Below, piece by piece: positions 10,811-24,697 of a stretch of DNA of 64,000 nucleotides. Each line of letters begins with the position of its first letter. The stretch's first letter is position 1. The notes under the pieces are model-generated. The model had not been told where the DNA came from and made no database searches. It saw only the letters and a list, made by a program, of their open reading frames with translations. A program made the translations under genes and the position numbers. The stretch comes from Cavia porcellus (lineage: Eukaryota; Chordata; Mammalia; Rodentia; Caviidae). Where the stretch lies: contig NW_026947543.1 of assembly GCF_034190915.1 (NCBI RefSeq), forward strand, positions 1,426,001-1,490,000, written 5' to 3'.

Positions 10811-12386
10811 GTAAAGCAGAATGCAGAGTAAGCCTCATCAATAGTTGTGCATTCCATAAGTGGTTTTAAAACCAGTGAAACCCTTTGGACCTAGTGTTTG
10901 TATTTAATTGTTTGATTGGTTTTTCAAATTGTTTGTTTTACTATTTTTAACTTTGGGAGTCAGGGAAGCCCTCACTCATAGTGATTTAGACCTCTCCAAA
11001 AGCTCTGAAGTTATTCATGTAACAGCTATTACATGTTATAAGTTTCTCCTATTAAAACTTGAAAGACTAACAGACTCTGCTACTTGTCATCTAAATTCAG
11101 CGTTGTGCTAAATTCAGTGTTGGACTTTTTTTTACAAGTCCTTTGAAATGTGTCCTCCTCTAGTCACTGGTCGTGCTGGAATGTACTTTCTTGTGAAGAC
11201 AGGATTTGAGCAAATTGACACAAGTACAGTTTGCCACTACTCTGGACACCTGGTTAAATATCGAGTTGCCTAAATGGTGTGTGTTTTACTTTGATCTCTG
11301 CTCACACTTTGCTCATCCAGTTAGAACCACAGGGCTCCAGGCCATAGCGTTCTAGGCCTAAACAAAAAATTTCCATTCCGTTTTTGGAGTTCATTTGTCT
11401 CTCATAATTACTTTTTCCACAAATGTGTGCTTCAGGAGAGTCCCGTTCTAAATGTGGAGAGGCCCATTTTCCTTCTCTCACTTTCAGACTTTCTAAGATT
11501 TTCAGTTACTAGAGGTTTGCCCAGACTTGCCATTGTCAAGGGACAGTGCACTTCACTTGAAGTTGTGCAGTATTACTTCATGTGTGTCCGTGGAAATTCC
11601 ACTAATGGGAAACTCTTGCTGTAGTCATCCAAGTGTTTCTGCATAAGAAAATATAACTAACAAAGGATGTGGTTTCAAGCAGAATGAGGAATGGAGGGAT
11701 AATCTTTATTTCAGTGCAGGTTGACCTTTCAAAGAAACAGTAATTCCTATGAAATAGGAGGTAAAATCTTTTGTAAAGAGACATGGATATGACATGCTCA
11801 ACTTTATGTCACATTTTTTAAAAAGCCAAGGGCATTTGAGAAATTCTTGGCTGCTGAATTGTCCCTTTGTTCAAATTTCTCTTAGGTAAGACACTCCAGT
11901 TTCTTCAAACCATGGTACTGTTCCTTCCATGTAAAATACCAAAGCAAAAAACAAAATAAATTAAAACAAAACCCATCAAATTACATTTGAGAGCACACAA
12001 TTGCTCAGCAGGCCCACTATTCAAGAAGCTAGAGGTACAGAAGCCTCAGCCTTCAGCCCATGGCCTGAAGTTTTGTCTCTATCATGGCCCCTCAATTCCC
12101 TGGCATGTCCACATTAACTCATGAATCTTTACTCATTTCCTCTTCAAATGCACAGGATCCAATATATTTGAACCCTGTTCACCTGGGCTGTAATCATCCA
12201 AGAACACACCAGAAGAAGGGCAGCCACCCCCTTGCCTGGGGCCTTGGACCTTAGCACAATATTAATGGAAACCTGAAAAAGGGGAGCCAAAACAAAGAGA
12301 GGAATATTCCTAAAGCCTGAAACACAGAAGCTACCTATAGAGCAGTAGTGGGATTTCACAAATTATGTAAGAATCTCTGTGCACAT

Positions 12387-12529
12387 GCTTGGCATGGTTG
12401 CTCATGCCTATAATCCCAGCAATCTGGGGGCTGAGGTCGATGGATCCTTGGGAGTTCCAGTCCATCGTGGGCTACTTATTTATCTCAATGCCTCTTTCAA
12501 CAACTACATAAGATGCTGTTTCCAAAAAG
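12387..12529 (+). mobile_element. B1-like SINE, copy 4
   Basis: Same insertion, with no visible difference from copy 1. Confidence 0.74.
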
Positions 12530-13076
12530 AGGACAACAGAAAACTAGACACACTTGGTCTAGGTCCCGGGGTTCACTACATGAGTTGTGGAGTCTAAATA
12601 TTCCATGCCATGAGAAAATACCTGGGATTTTTAGTGAAAGGGGCATTTGCATCCCTTTTCTAAGGGTTTCCCTTTCACCATGTTACATTTGAATTCTGGG
12701 AAAACCTGCTGGTGACAAGCTATCTAGCATTATGTTGGTTTAGGTATTGAGCTAGTACCGCATGTTTAGTGTTCAGGGTTATGCTGGAATGGCTGCAGAC
12801 CTCCTTGAAATAGCTATTGCAGACAAGTGAACCCCGAGGAAGCTGGATAGTTGAAGCAGGCACTCCAAATATTCATGCACTGCAAGGATTCACTTTCATT
12901 TTGGGACTCATCTTCTGGTTGCTGGCTTTTAGTGCTAACTGATACTACCATGGTGGCAGTAATCCACAAGAGACTGCATGTATGGTTTGCAAGTTTCCCT
13001 CCCAAGCCACCAGAAACTTGGCAGAACACAAATCATTGTGGCATTTTCTTTCCTCCCCTGAAACATTTGGCTTTCT

Positions 13077-13816
13077 AAGTTTGAAAATTGAATAGACTGG
13101 GCTAGTCAGGTTTGGACCCCATGTACCACCAACAGAGCTAAAGACAGAGCCAATTACTTCCCTCCACTTGTCAAAATATGTCAAATTTGCTTGGTCACCA
13201 CAACTTCAAAGAAAATTCTGAGGCAACTTAGAGAGGTGAATCAAATACTGCCTGATTGGAATGGCTGCGGTTGTATGAGGTGGAAAGCTGCAGAGTTGGG
13301 CTGAAACTGTTCACAGAAATCCACAGGCTTGTGGTTGCCAGGCAACCACACTGGGCTGAGATTGGCTGAACATCACTGTGAGGTGGATTTTAGGCTCTAG
13401 GTTTGTAAATTTAAAAGACTGGTGTAGTCAAGTTTGGAACACATCGAACACAGACAGACCATAAGGTCTTTCAATTACTTCCCTGCACTTCTCAAAATAC
13501 AACAAATTTTCTTGATCACTACAACTGTAAAAAAAATTCTGAGGCAACATAGAGAGGCTAATCAAATACTGCATGATTGGAATGGCTGTGGTTGTATGAG
13601 GTGGAAAGCTGCAGAGTTGGGCTGAAACAGTTCACAGAAAGCCACAAGCTTGTGGTTGCCAGGCAACGACAATGGGCTGTGATTGGCTGAGCACCATTGT
13701 GAGCTGGACTTTAGGCTCTAGGATACAAGTGTGCAGTAGGAGACCTGAGTCACAATGCTGGGCGTTGCCATGGAGACCTCAGTGTCACAGAGGTCCTGTT
13801 GGGCAAGATTTAAATA
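13077..13816 (+). promoter_or_regulatory. Twin promoter-like region, copy 4
   Basis: MYB a 13305-13311, X-box a 13334-13346, MYB b 13626-13632, X-box b 13655-13667, TTTAAATA 13809-13816; all intact. Confidence 0.58.
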
Positions 13817-16259
13817 GGATGAATATTCTTGGCCTGGTATGCCACAGGATTCTCACTGAAGGCTTCACTGCTCAGAATTTGGGGATGGAAATGCTTGCCA
13901 ATCTACACATGGATGTACTTTAAATGGGATATTCAATATGCCAGGGCCTGGCAGATGTTCTCTGACATGTCCTATCCTTGAGCATATGCTTTTCCCTTGT
14001 CATGTCAGTCATTTGGCTGAGTCCTGTTCCCTAAGCTATTCAGTCAAGACTTGCTGGAATCATTCACCTGCAGTATAAGAGCTTTCTGTGAAATTTCTCA
14101 GCAGAAATCCTCTGCAAGCACATAGCTTTGGATATGAGAGACAGTGGTGGAAATTGAATTTCAAGGGCAGATATTTGAAAACAATGAAACGAGCCCCGAA
14201 TAAGATCTTTACATGTTTCCCAGATGAATATGTTTGGAAATACGGGGTAAGATGGAGATCAAGACTGAGAAGAGTGCACACCCATTTCAAGGTACAAAAA
14301 CCAGGGAAAAACATGGGAAAGCAAGAGAGCTGGTTAATTTGATGTAAAAATCTTTGATGATGAAAGGAAAATTATATTCTCATGGTGATTTAATCAGGCT
14401 GTAGCAGTGAAGTTCTCATGTTGGTTGTCCTATGTGTGGCCTTCTGCATTGGGCAGTGGATGCAGGACAGGAGATCTTCAAATAAATCTGGTGGAACACA
14501 AAATAGTGAAAAAAATATCAATCTAAATCCTGTGTATTCCTTCCCTTTGAGAACATATATGGATAATGTCCGGAGTTTCAAAAGAGAAAATGTCTATTGG
14601 GTCATGGTTTCACCAATGAAATGGTCACTTCATATAACATTTTGAATTTTGCTTTCACAGTTGCTCATGTACCGGGCCTGAGTAAAGCAGAATGCAGAGT
14701 AAGCCTCATCAATAGTTGTGCATTCCATAAGTGGTTTTAAAACCAGTGAAACCCTTTGGACCTAGTGTTTGTATTTAATTGGTTGATTGGTTTTTCAAAT
14801 TGTTTGTTTTACTATTTTTAACTTTGGGAGTCAGGGAAGCCCTCACTCATAGTGATTTAGACCTCTCCAAAAGCTCTGAAGTTATTCATGTAACAGCTAT
14901 TACATGTTATAAGTTTCTCCTATTAAAACTTGAAAGACTAACAGACTCTGCTACTTTTCATCGAAATTCAGTGTTGCGCTAAATTCAGTGTTGGACTTTT
15001 TTTACAAGTCCTTTGAAATGTGTCCTCCTCTAGTCACTGGTCGTGCTTGAATGTACTTTCTTGTGAAGACAGGATTTGAGCAAATTGACACAAGTACAGT
15101 TTGCCACTACTCTGGACACCTGGTTAAATATCGAGTTGCCTAAATGGTGTGTGTTTTACTTTGATCTCTGCTCACACTTTGCTCATCCAGTTAGAACCAC
15201 AGGGCTCCAGGCCATAGCGTTCTAGGCCTAAACAAGAAAATTTCCATTCCGTTTTGGGAGTTCATTCGTCTCTCATAATTACTTTTTCCACAAATGTGTG
15301 CTTCAGGAGAGGCCCGGTCTAAATGTGGAGAGGCCCATTTTCCTTCTCTCACTTTCAGACTTTCTAAGATTTTCAGTTACTAGAGATTTTCGCAGACTTG
15401 CCATTGTCAAGGGACAGTGCACTTCACTTGAAGTTGTGCAGTATTACTTCATGTGTGTCCGTGGAAATTCCACCAATGGGAAACTCTTGCTGTAGTCATC
15501 TCCAAGTGTTTCTGCGTAAGAAAATATAACTAACAAAGAATGTGGTTTCAAGCAGAATGAGCAATGGAGGGATAATCTTTATTTCAGTGCAGGTTGACCT
15601 TTCAAAGAATCAGTAATTCCTATGAAATAGGAGGTAAAATCTTTTGTAAAGAGACATGGATATGACATGCTCAACTTTATGTCACATTTTTTAAAAAGCC
15701 AAGGGCATTTGAGAAATTTTTGGCTGCAGAATTGTTCCTTTTTTCAAATTTCTCTTGGGTAAGACACTCCAGTTTCTTCAAACCATGGTACTGTTCCTTC
15801 CATGTAAAAAACCAAAGCAAAAAACAAAATAAATTAAAACAAAACCCATCAAATTACATTTGAGAGCACACAATTGCTCAGCAGGCCCACTATTCAAGAA
15901 GCTAGAGGTACAGAAGCCTCAGCCTTCAGCCCATGGCCTGAAGTTTTGTCTCTATCATGGCCCCTCAATTCCCTGGCATGTCCACATTAACTCATGAATC
16001 TTTACTCATTTCCTCTTCAAATGCACAGGATCCAATATATTTGAACCCTGTTCACCTGGGCTGTAATCATCCAAGAACACACCAGAGGAAAGGCAGCCAT
16101 CCCCTTGCCTGGGGCCTTGGAGCTTATCACAATAGAAATGGAAACCTGAACAAGGGGAGCCAAAACAAAGAGAGGAATATTGCTAAAGTCTGAAACACAG
16201 AAGCTATCTATAGACCAGTAGTGGGATTTCACAAATTATGTAAGAATCTCTGTGCACAT

Positions 16260-16402
16260 GCTTGGCATGGTCGCTCATGCCTATAATCCCAGCAATCTGG
16301 GGGCTGAGGTGGATGGATCCTTGGGAGTTCCAGTCCATCGTGGGCTACGAATTTATCTCAAGGCCTCTTTCAACAACTACATAAGATGCTGTTTCCAAAA
16401 AG
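16260..16402 (+). mobile_element. B1-like SINE, copy 5
   Basis: Same insertion; class B form with 'ggtggatgg' and 'ctacgaattt'. Confidence 0.74.
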
Positions 16403-16949
16403 AGGACAACAGAAAACTAGACACACTTGGTCTAGGTCCCGGGGTTCACTACATGAGTTGTGGAGTCTAAATATTCCATGCCATGAGAAAATACCTGGGA
16501 TTTTTAGTGAAAGGGGCATTTGCATCCCTTTTCTAAGGGTTTCCCTTTCACCATGTTACATTTGAATTCTGGGAAAACCTGCTGGTGACAAGCTATCTAG
16601 CATTATGTTGGTTTAGGTATTGAGCTAGTACCGCATGTTTAGTGTTCAGGGTTATGCTGGAATGGCTGCAGAACTCCTTGAAATAGCTATTGCAGACAAG
16701 TGAACCCCGAGGAAGCTGGATAGTTGAAGCAGGCACTCCAAATATTCATGCACTGCAAGGATTCACTTTCATTTTGGGACTCATCTTCTGGTTGCTGGCT
16801 TTTAGTGCTAACTGATACTACCATGGTGGCAGTAATCCAGCAGAGACTGCATGTATGGTTTGCAAGTTTGCTTCCCAAGCCACCAGAAACTTGGCAGAAC
16901 ACAAATCATTGTGGCATTTTCTTTCCTCCCCTGAAACATTTGGCTTTCT

Positions 16950-17690
16950 AAGTTTGAAAATTGAATAGACTGGGCTAGTCAGGTTTGGAACCCATGTACC
17001 ACCAACAGAGCTAAAGACAGAGCCAATTACTTCCCTCCACTTGTCAAAATATGTCAAATTTGCTTGGTCACCACAACTTCAAAGAAAATTCTGAGGCAAC
17101 TTAGAGAGGTGAATCAAATACTGCCTGATTGGAATGGCTGTGGTTGTATGAGGTGGAAAGCTGCAGAGTTGGGCTGCAACTGTTCACAGAAATCCACAGG
17201 CTTGTGGTTGCCAGGCAACCACACTGGGCTGAGATTGGCTGAACATCACTGTGAGGTGGATTTTAGGCTCTAAGTTTGAAAATTTAAAAGACTGGGTTAG
17301 TCAAGTTTGGAACACATCGACCACAGACAGACCAAAAGGTCTTTCATTTACTTACCTCCACTTCTCAAAATATGTCAAATTTTCTTGATCACTACAACTG
17401 TAAAAAAAATTCTGAGGCAACATAGAGACGCTAATCAAATACTGCATGATTGGAATGGCTGTGGTTGTATGAGGTGGAAAGCTGCAGAGTTGGGCTGAAA
17501 CAGTTCACAGAAAGCCACAAGCTTGTGGTTGCCAGGCAACCACACTGGGCTGTGATTGGCTGAGCACCATTGTGAGCTGGACTTTAGGCTCTAGGATACA
17601 AGTGTGCAGTAGGAGACCTGAGTCACAATGCTGGGCGTTGCCATGGAGACCTCAGTGTCACAGAGGACCTTGTAGGGCAAGATTTAAATA
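16950..17690 (+). promoter_or_regulatory. Twin promoter-like region, copy 5
   Basis: MYB a 17178-17184 has the class B context 'gcaactgtt', which adds a C before the AACTG core. X-box a 17207-17219, MYB b 17499-17505, X-box b 17528-17540, TTTAAATA 17683-17690. Confidence 0.58.
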
Positions 17691-20134
17691 GGATGAATAT
17701 TCTTGGCCTGGTATGCCACAGGATTCTCACTGAACGTTTCACTGCTCAGAATTTGGGGATGGAAGTGCTTGCCAATCTACACATGGATGTACTTTCAATG
17801 GGATATGAAATATGCCAGGTCCTGGCAGATGTTCTCTGACATGTCCTATCCTTGAGCATATGCTTTTCCCTTGTCATGTCTGTCATTTGGCTGAGTCCTG
17901 TTCCCTAAGCTATTCAGTCAAGACTTGCTGGAATCATTCACCTGCAGTATAAGAGCTTTCTGTGAGATTTCTCAGCAGAAATCCTCTGCAAGCACATAGC
18001 TTTGGATATGAGAGACAGTGGTGGAAGTTGAATTTCAAGGGCAGATATTTGAAAACAATGAAACAAGCCCCGAATAAGATCTTTACATGTTTCCCAGATG
18101 AATATGTTTGGAAATACGGGGGAAGATGGAGATCAAGACTGAGAAGAGTGCACACCCTTTTCAAGGTACAAAAACCAGGGAAAAACATGGGAAAGCAAGA
18201 GACCTGGTTAATTTGAAGTAAAAATCTTTGATGATGGAAGGAAAATTATATTCTCATGGTGATTTAATCAGGCTGTAGCAGTGAAGTTCTCATGTTGGTT
18301 GTCCTATGTGTGGCCTTCTGCATTGGGCAGTGGATGCAGGACAGGAGATCTTCTAATAAATCTGGTGGAACACAAAATAGTGAAAAAAATATCAAGCTAA
18401 ATCCTGTGTATTCCTTCCCTTTGAGAACATATATGGATAATGTCTGGAGTTTCAAAAGAGAAAATGTCTATTGGGTCATGGTTTCACTAATGAAATGGTC
18501 ACTTCACATAACATTTTGAATTTTGCTTTCACAGTTGCTCATGTACCGGGCCTGAGTAAAGCAGAATGCAGAGTAAGCCTCATCAATAGTTGTGCATTCC
18601 ATCAGTGGTTTTAAAACCAGTGAAACCCTTTGGACCTAGTGTTTGTATTTAATTGGTTGATTGGTTTTTCAAATTGTTTGTTTTACTATTTTTAACTTTG
18701 GGAGTCAGCGAAGCCCTCACTCATAGTGATTTAGACCTCTCCAAAAGCTCTGAAGTTATTCATGTAACAGCTATTACATGTTATAAGTTTCTCCTATTAA
18801 AACTTGAAAGACTAACAGACTCTGCTACTTGTCATCTAAATTCAGTGTTGCGCTAAATTCAGTGTTGGACTTTTTTTTACAAGTCCTTTGAAATGTGTCC
18901 TCCTCTAGTCACTGGTCGTGCTGGAATGTACTTTCTTGTGAAGACAGGATTTGCGCAAATTGACACAAGTACAGTTTGCCACTACTCTGGACACCTGGTT
19001 AAATATCGAGTTGCCTAAATGGTGTGTGTTTTACTTTGATCTCTGCTCACACTTTGCTCATCCAGTTAGAACCACAGGGCTCCAGGCCATAGCGTTCTAG
19101 GCCTAAACAAGAAAATTTCCATTCCGTTTTGGGAGTTCATTCGTCTCTCATAATTACTTTTTCCACAAATGTGTGCTTCAGGAGAGGCCCGGTCTAAATG
19201 GGGAGAGGCCCATTTTCCTTCTCTCACTTTCAGACTTTCTAAGATTTTCAGTTACTATAGATTTGCCCAGACTTGCCATTGTCAAGGGACAGTGCACGTC
19301 ACTTGAAGTTGTGCAGTATTACTTCATGTGTGTCCGTGGAAATTCCACCAATGGGAAACTCTTGCTGTAGTCATCTCCAAGTGTTTCTGCATAAGAAAAT
19401 ATAACTAACAAAGGATGTGGTTTCAAGCAGAATCAGCAATGGAGGGATAATCTTTATTTCAGTGCAGGTTGAACTTTCAAGGAAACAGTAATTCCTATGA
19501 AATAGGAGGTAAAATCTTTTGTAAAGAGACATGGATATGACATGCTCAACTTTATGTCACATTTTTTAAAAAGCCAAGGGCATTTGAGAAATTCTTGGCT
19601 GCTGAATTGTCCCTTTGTTCAAATTTCTCTTAGGTAAGACACTCCAGTTTCTTCAAACCATGGTACTGTTCCTTCCATGTAAAAAACCAAAGCAAAAAAC
19701 AAAATAAATTAAAACAAAACCCATCAAATTACATTTGAGAGCACACAATTGCTCAGCAGGCCCACTATTCAAGAAGCTAGAGGTACAGAAGCCTCAGCCT
19801 TCAGCCCATGGCCTGAAGTTTTGTCTCTATCATGGCCCCTCAATTCCCTGGCATGTCCACATTAACTCATGAATCTTTACTCATTTCCTCTTCAAATGCA
19901 CAGGATCCAATATATTTGAACCCTGTTCACCTGGGCTGTAATCATCCAAGAACACACCAGAAGAAGGGCAGCCACCCCCTTGCCTGGGGCCTTGGACCTT
20001 AGAACAATATTAATGGAAACCTGAAAAAGGGGAGCCAAAACAAAGAGAGGAATATTCCTAAAGCCTGAAACACAGAAGCTACCTATAGAGCAGTAGTGGG
20101 ATTTCACAAATTATGTAAGAATCTCTGTGCACAT

Positions 20135-20277
20135 GCTTGGCATGGTCGCTCATGCCTATAATCCCAGCAATCTGGGGGCTGAGGTGGATGGATCCTTGGG
20201 AGTTCCAGTCCATCGTGGGCTACTTATTTATCTCAATGCCTCTTTCAACAACTACATAAGATGCTGTTTCCAAAAAG
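20135..20277 (+). mobile_element. B1-like SINE, copy 6
   Basis: Same insertion; a private 'aaaaagcgg' occurs just at the right end. Confidence 0.74.
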
Positions 20278-20824
20278 CGGACAACAGAAAACTAGACACA
20301 CTTGGTCTAGGTCCCGGGGTTCACTACATGAGTTGTGGAGTCTAAATATTCCATGCCATGAGAAAATACCTGGGATTTTTAGTGAAAGGGGCATTTGCAT
20401 CCCTTTTCTAAGGGTTTCCCTTTCACCATGTTACATTTGAATTCTGGGAAAACCTGCTGGTGACAAGCTATCTAGCATTATGTTGGTTTAGGTATTGAGC
20501 TAGTACCGCATGTTTAGTGTTCAGGGTTATGCTGGAATGGCTGCAGACCTCCTTGAAATAGCTATTGCAGACAAGTGAACCCCGAGGAAGCTGGATAGTT
20601 GAAGCAGGCACTCCAAATATTCATGCACTGCAAGGATTCACTTTCATTTTGGGACTCATCTTCTGGTTGCTGGCTTTTAGTGCTAACTGATACTACCATG
20701 GTGGCAGTAATCCACAAGAGACTGCATGTATGGTTTGCAAGTTTCCCTCCCAAGCCACCAGAAACTTGGCAGAACACAAATCATTGTGGCATTTTCTTTC
20801 CTCCCCTGAAACATTTGGCTTTCT

Positions 20825-21564
20825 AAGTTTGAAAATTGAATAGACTGGGCTAGTCAGGTTTGGACCCCATGTACCACCAACAGAGCTAAAGACAGAGCCA
20901 ATTACTTCCCTCCACTTGTCAAAATATGTCAAATTTGCTTGGTCACCACAACTTCAAAGAAAATTCTCAGGCAACTTAGAGAGGTGAATCAAATACTGCC
21001 TGATTGGAATGGCTGCGGTTGTATGAGGTGGAAAGCTGCAGAGTTGGGCTGAAACTGTTCACAGAAATCCACAGGCTTGTGGTTGCCAGGCAACGACAAT
21101 GGGCTGTGATTGGCTGAACATCACTGTGAGGTGGATTTTAGGCTCTAGGTTTGTAAATTTAAAAGACTGGTGTAGTCAAGTTTGGAACACATCGAACACA
21201 GACAGACCATAAGGTCTTTCAATTACTTCCCTGCACTTCTCAAAATACAACAAATTTTCTTGATCACTACAACTGTAAAAAAAATTCTGAGGCAACATAG
21301 AGAGGCTAATCAAATACTGCATGATTGGAATGGCTGTGGTTGTATGAGGTGGAAAGCTGCAGAGTTGGGCTGAAACAGTTCACAGAAAGCCACAAGCTTG
21401 TGGTTGCCAGGCAACGACAATGGGCTGTGATTGGCTGAGCACCATTGTGAGCTGGACTTTAGGCTCTAGGATACAAGTGTGCAGTAGGAGATCTGAGTCA
21501 CAATGCTGGGCGTTGCCATGGAGACCTCAGTGTCACAGAGGTCCTGTTGGGCAAGATTTAAATA
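20825..21564 (+). promoter_or_regulatory. Twin promoter-like region, copy 6
   Basis: MYB a 21053-21059, X-box a 21082-21094, MYB b 21374-21380, X-box b 21403-21415, TTTAAATA 21557-21564. The X-box-to-CCAAT spacer of module a has been replaced by the module b version, so both modules here have identical X-box/CCAAT cassettes. Confidence 0.58.
21095..21107 (+). other. Gene-conversion patch, module b sequence in module a (copy 6)
   Basis: Directly after X-box a, copy 6 reads 'gacaatgggctgt', the class A module b spelling. The otherwise near-identical copy 8 reads 'cacactgggctga'. Three diagnostic bases differ (21095, 21099, 21107), all in the direction of module b, while the flanks remain module a ('acaggcttg' before, 'ctgaacatc' after). 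This is the minimum tract. Three independent mutations to exactly these bases would be unlikely. Confidence 0.8.
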
Positions 21565-24007
21565 GGATGAATATTCTTGGCCTGGTATGCCACAGGATTC
21601 TCACTGAAGGCTTCACTGCTCAGAATTTGGGGATGGAAATGCTTGCCAATCTACACATGGATGTACTTTCAATGGGATATGAAATATGCCGGGGCCTGGC
21701 AGATGTTCTCTGACATGTCCTATCCTTGAGCATATGCTTTTCCCTTGTCATGTCTGTCATTTGGCTGAGTCCTGTTCCCTAAGCTATTCAGTCAAGACTT
21801 GCTGGAATCATTCACCTGCAGTATAAGAGCTTTCTGTGAAATTTCTCAGCAGAAATCCTCTGCAAGCACATAGCTTTGGATATGAGAGACAGTGGTGGAA
21901 ATTGAATTTCAAGGACAGATATTTGAAAACAATGAAACGAGCCCCGAATAAGATCTTTACATGTTTCCCAGATGAATATGTTTGGAAATACGGGGGAAGA
22001 TGGAGATCAAGACTGAGAAGAGTGCACACCCATTTCAAGGTACAAAAACCAGGGAAAAACATGGGAAAGCAAGAGAGCTGGTTAATTTGATGTAAAAATC
22101 TTTGATGATGAAAGGAAAATTATATTCTCATGGTGATTTAATCAGGCTGTAGCAGTGAAGTTCTCATGTTGGTTGTCCTATGTGTGGCCTTCTGCATTGG
22201 GCAGTGGATGCAGGACAGGAGATCTTCAAATAAATCTGGTGGAACACAAAATAGTGAAAAAAATATCAAGCTAAATCCTGTGTATTCCTTCCCTTTGAGA
22301 ACATATATGGATAATGTCCGGAGTTTCAAAAGAGAAAATGTCTATTGGGTCATGGTTTCACCAATGAAATGGTCACTTCACATAACATTTTGAATTTTGC
22401 TTTCACAGTTTCTCATGTACCGGGCCTGAGTAAAGCAGAATGCAGAGTAAGCCTCATCAATAGTTGTGCATTCCATAAGTGGTTTTAAAACCAGTGAAAC
22501 CCTTTGGACCTAGTGTTTGTATTTAATTGGTTGATTGGTTTTTCAAATTGTTTGTTTTACTATTTTTAACTTTGGGAATCAGGGAAGCCCTCACTCATAG
22601 TGATTTAGACCTCTCCAAAAGCTCTGAAGTTATTCATGTAACAGCTATTACATGTTATTAGTTTCTCCTATTAAAACTTGAAAGACTAACAGACTCTGCT
22701 ACTTTTCATCGAAATTCAGTGTTGCGCTAAATTCAGTGTTGGACTTTTTTTACAAGTCCTTTGAAATGTGTCCTCCTCTAGTCACTGGTCGTGCTTGAAT
22801 GTACTTTCTTGTGAAGACAGGATTTGAGCAAATTGACACAAGTACAGTTTGCCACTACTCTGGACACCTGGTTAAATATCGAGTTGCCTAAATGGTGTGT
22901 GTTTTACTTTGATCTCTGCTCACACTTTGCTCATCCAGTTAGAACCACAGGGCTCCAGGCCATAGCGTTCTAGGCCTAAACAAGAAAATTTCCATTCCGT
23001 TTTGGGAGTTCATTCGTCTCTCATAATTACTTTTTCCACAAATGTGTGCTTCAGGAGAGGCCCGGTCTAAATGTGGAGAGGCCCATTTTCCTTCTCTCAC
23101 TTTCAGACTTTCTAAGATTTTCAGTTACTATAGATTTGCCCAGACTTGCCATTGTCAAGGGACAGTGCACGTCACTTGAAGTTGTGCAGTATTACTTCAT
23201 GTGTGTCCGTGGAAATTCCACCAATGGGAAACTCTTGCTGTAGTCATCTCCAAGTGTTTCTGCGTAAGAAAATATAACTAACAAAGAATGTGGTTTCAAG
23301 CAGAATGAGCAATGGAGGGATAATCTTTATTTCAGTGCAGGTTGACCTTTCAAAGAATCAGTAATTCCTATGAAATAGGAGGTAAAATCTTTTGTAAAGA
23401 GACATGGATATGACATGCTCAACTTTATGTCACATTTTTTAAAAAGCCAAGGGCATTTGAGAAATTTTTGGCTGCAGAATTGTTCCTTTTTTCAAATTTC
23501 TCTTGGGTAAGACACTCCAGTTTCTTCAAACCATGGTACTGTTCCTTCCATGTAAAAAACCAAAGCAAAAAACAAAATAAATTAAAACAAAACCCATCAA
23601 ATTACATTTGAGAGCACACAATTGCTCAGCAGGCCCACTATTCAAGAAGCTAGAGGTACAGAAGCCTCAGCCTTCAGCCCATGGCCTGAAGTTTTGTCTC
23701 TCTCATGGCCCCTCAATTCCCTGGCATGTCCACATTAACTCATGAATCTTTACTCATTTCCTCTTCAAATGCACAGGATCCAATATATTTGAACCCTGTT
23801 CACCTGGGCTGTAATCATCCAAGGACACAACAGAGGAAAGGCAGCCATCCCCTTGCCTGGGGCCTTGGAGCTTATCACAATAGAAATGGAAACCTGAACA
23901 AGGGGAGCCAAAACAAAGAGAGGAATATTGCTAAAGTCTGAAACACAGAAGCTATCTATAGACCAGTAGTGGGATTTCACAAATTATGTAAGAATCTCTG
24001 TGCACAT

Positions 24008-24150
24008 GCTTGGCATGGTCGCTCATGCCTATAATCCCAGCAATCTGGGGGCTGAGGTGGATGGATCCTTGGGAGTTCCAGTCCATCGTGGGCTACGAAT
24101 TTATCTCAAGGCCTCTTTCAACAACTACATAAGATGCTGTTTCCAAAAAG
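24008..24150 (+). mobile_element. B1-like SINE, copy 7
   Basis: Same insertion, class B form as in copy 5. Confidence 0.74.
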
Positions 24151-24697
24151 AGGACAACAGAAAACTAGACACACTTGGTCTAGGTCCCGGGGTTCACTAC
24201 ATGAGTTGTGGAGTCTAAATATTCCATGCCATGAGAAAATACCTGGGATTTTTAGTGAAAGGGGCATTTGCATCCCTTTTCTAAGGGTTTCCCTTTCACC
24301 ATGTTACATTTGAATTCTGGGAAAACCTGCTGGTGACAAGCTATCTAGCATTATGTTGGTTTAGGTATTGAGCTAGTACCGCATGTTTAGTGTTCAGGGT
24401 TATGCTGGAATGGCTGCAGAACTCCTTGAAATAGCTATTGCAGACAAGTGAACCCCGAGGAAGCTGGATAGTTGAAGCAGGCACTCCAAATATTCATGCA
24501 CTGCAAGGATTCACTTTCATTTTGGGACTCATCTTCTGGTTGCTGGCTTTTAGTGCTAACTGATACTACCATGGTGGCAGTAATCCAGCAGAGACTGCAT
24601 GTATGGTTTGCAAGTTTGCTTCCCAAGCCACCAGAAACTTGGCAGAACACAAATCATTGTGGCATTTTCTTTCCTCCCCTGAAACATTTGGCTTTCT

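Larger units (their letters stand above)
7749..11621 (+). repeat. Macrosatellite unit copy 3 (divergent)
   Basis: This 3,873-bp copy has private changes. A one-base deletion near 10303 ('cagatattgaaa' where others have 'cagatatttgaaa') breaks the frame that is open in other units. The short frame corresponding to 2797-3024 has a CAG-to-TAG change near 10583 and has also lost its normal stop. The frame equivalent to 463-633 is fully open here (8213-8449). X-box a has one base changed (GTTGCCAAGCAAC at 9463-9475). The copy shares 'ggatgctgaa' near 7980 with copy 10. Confidence 0.97.
11622..15492 (+). repeat. Macrosatellite unit copy 4 (class A)
   Basis: This copy is nearly identical to copy 1 and has the same length (3,871 bp). 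It lies exactly 11,621 bp, or three units, further right, which suggests a former trimeric exchange. Private differences include 'acggggtaag' near 14245 and a changed stretch at about 13919-13936 that shortens the frame overlapping the promoter downstream region. Confidence 0.97.
15493..19367 (+). repeat. Macrosatellite unit copy 5 (class B)
   Basis: This is the first class B unit (3,875 bp). Class B is marked by 'cttgggtaagac' near 15754, 'ttggaaccc' near 16986, 'aacgtttcac' near 17734 and 'gtcagcgaag' near 18705. With copy 6 it forms an A/B dimer that recurs at copies 7 and 8 with a 7,748-bp period. It differs from copy 7 near 15951 and at two bases around 16075-16083, so the dimers are not exact clones. 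Confidence 0.97.
19368..23240 (+). repeat. Macrosatellite unit copy 6 (class A, converted promoter module)
   Basis: This class A unit (3,873 bp) is almost identical to copy 8. Promoter module a carries three bases typical of module b between 21095 and 21107, which looks like a recent gene conversion inside the unit. It also has a private 'aaaaagcgg' near 20277. The first ~130 bases carry 'aatcagcaatgg' and 'gttgaactttcaagg', markers seen only in copies that directly follow a class B unit (6, 8 and 10). Confidence 0.97.
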
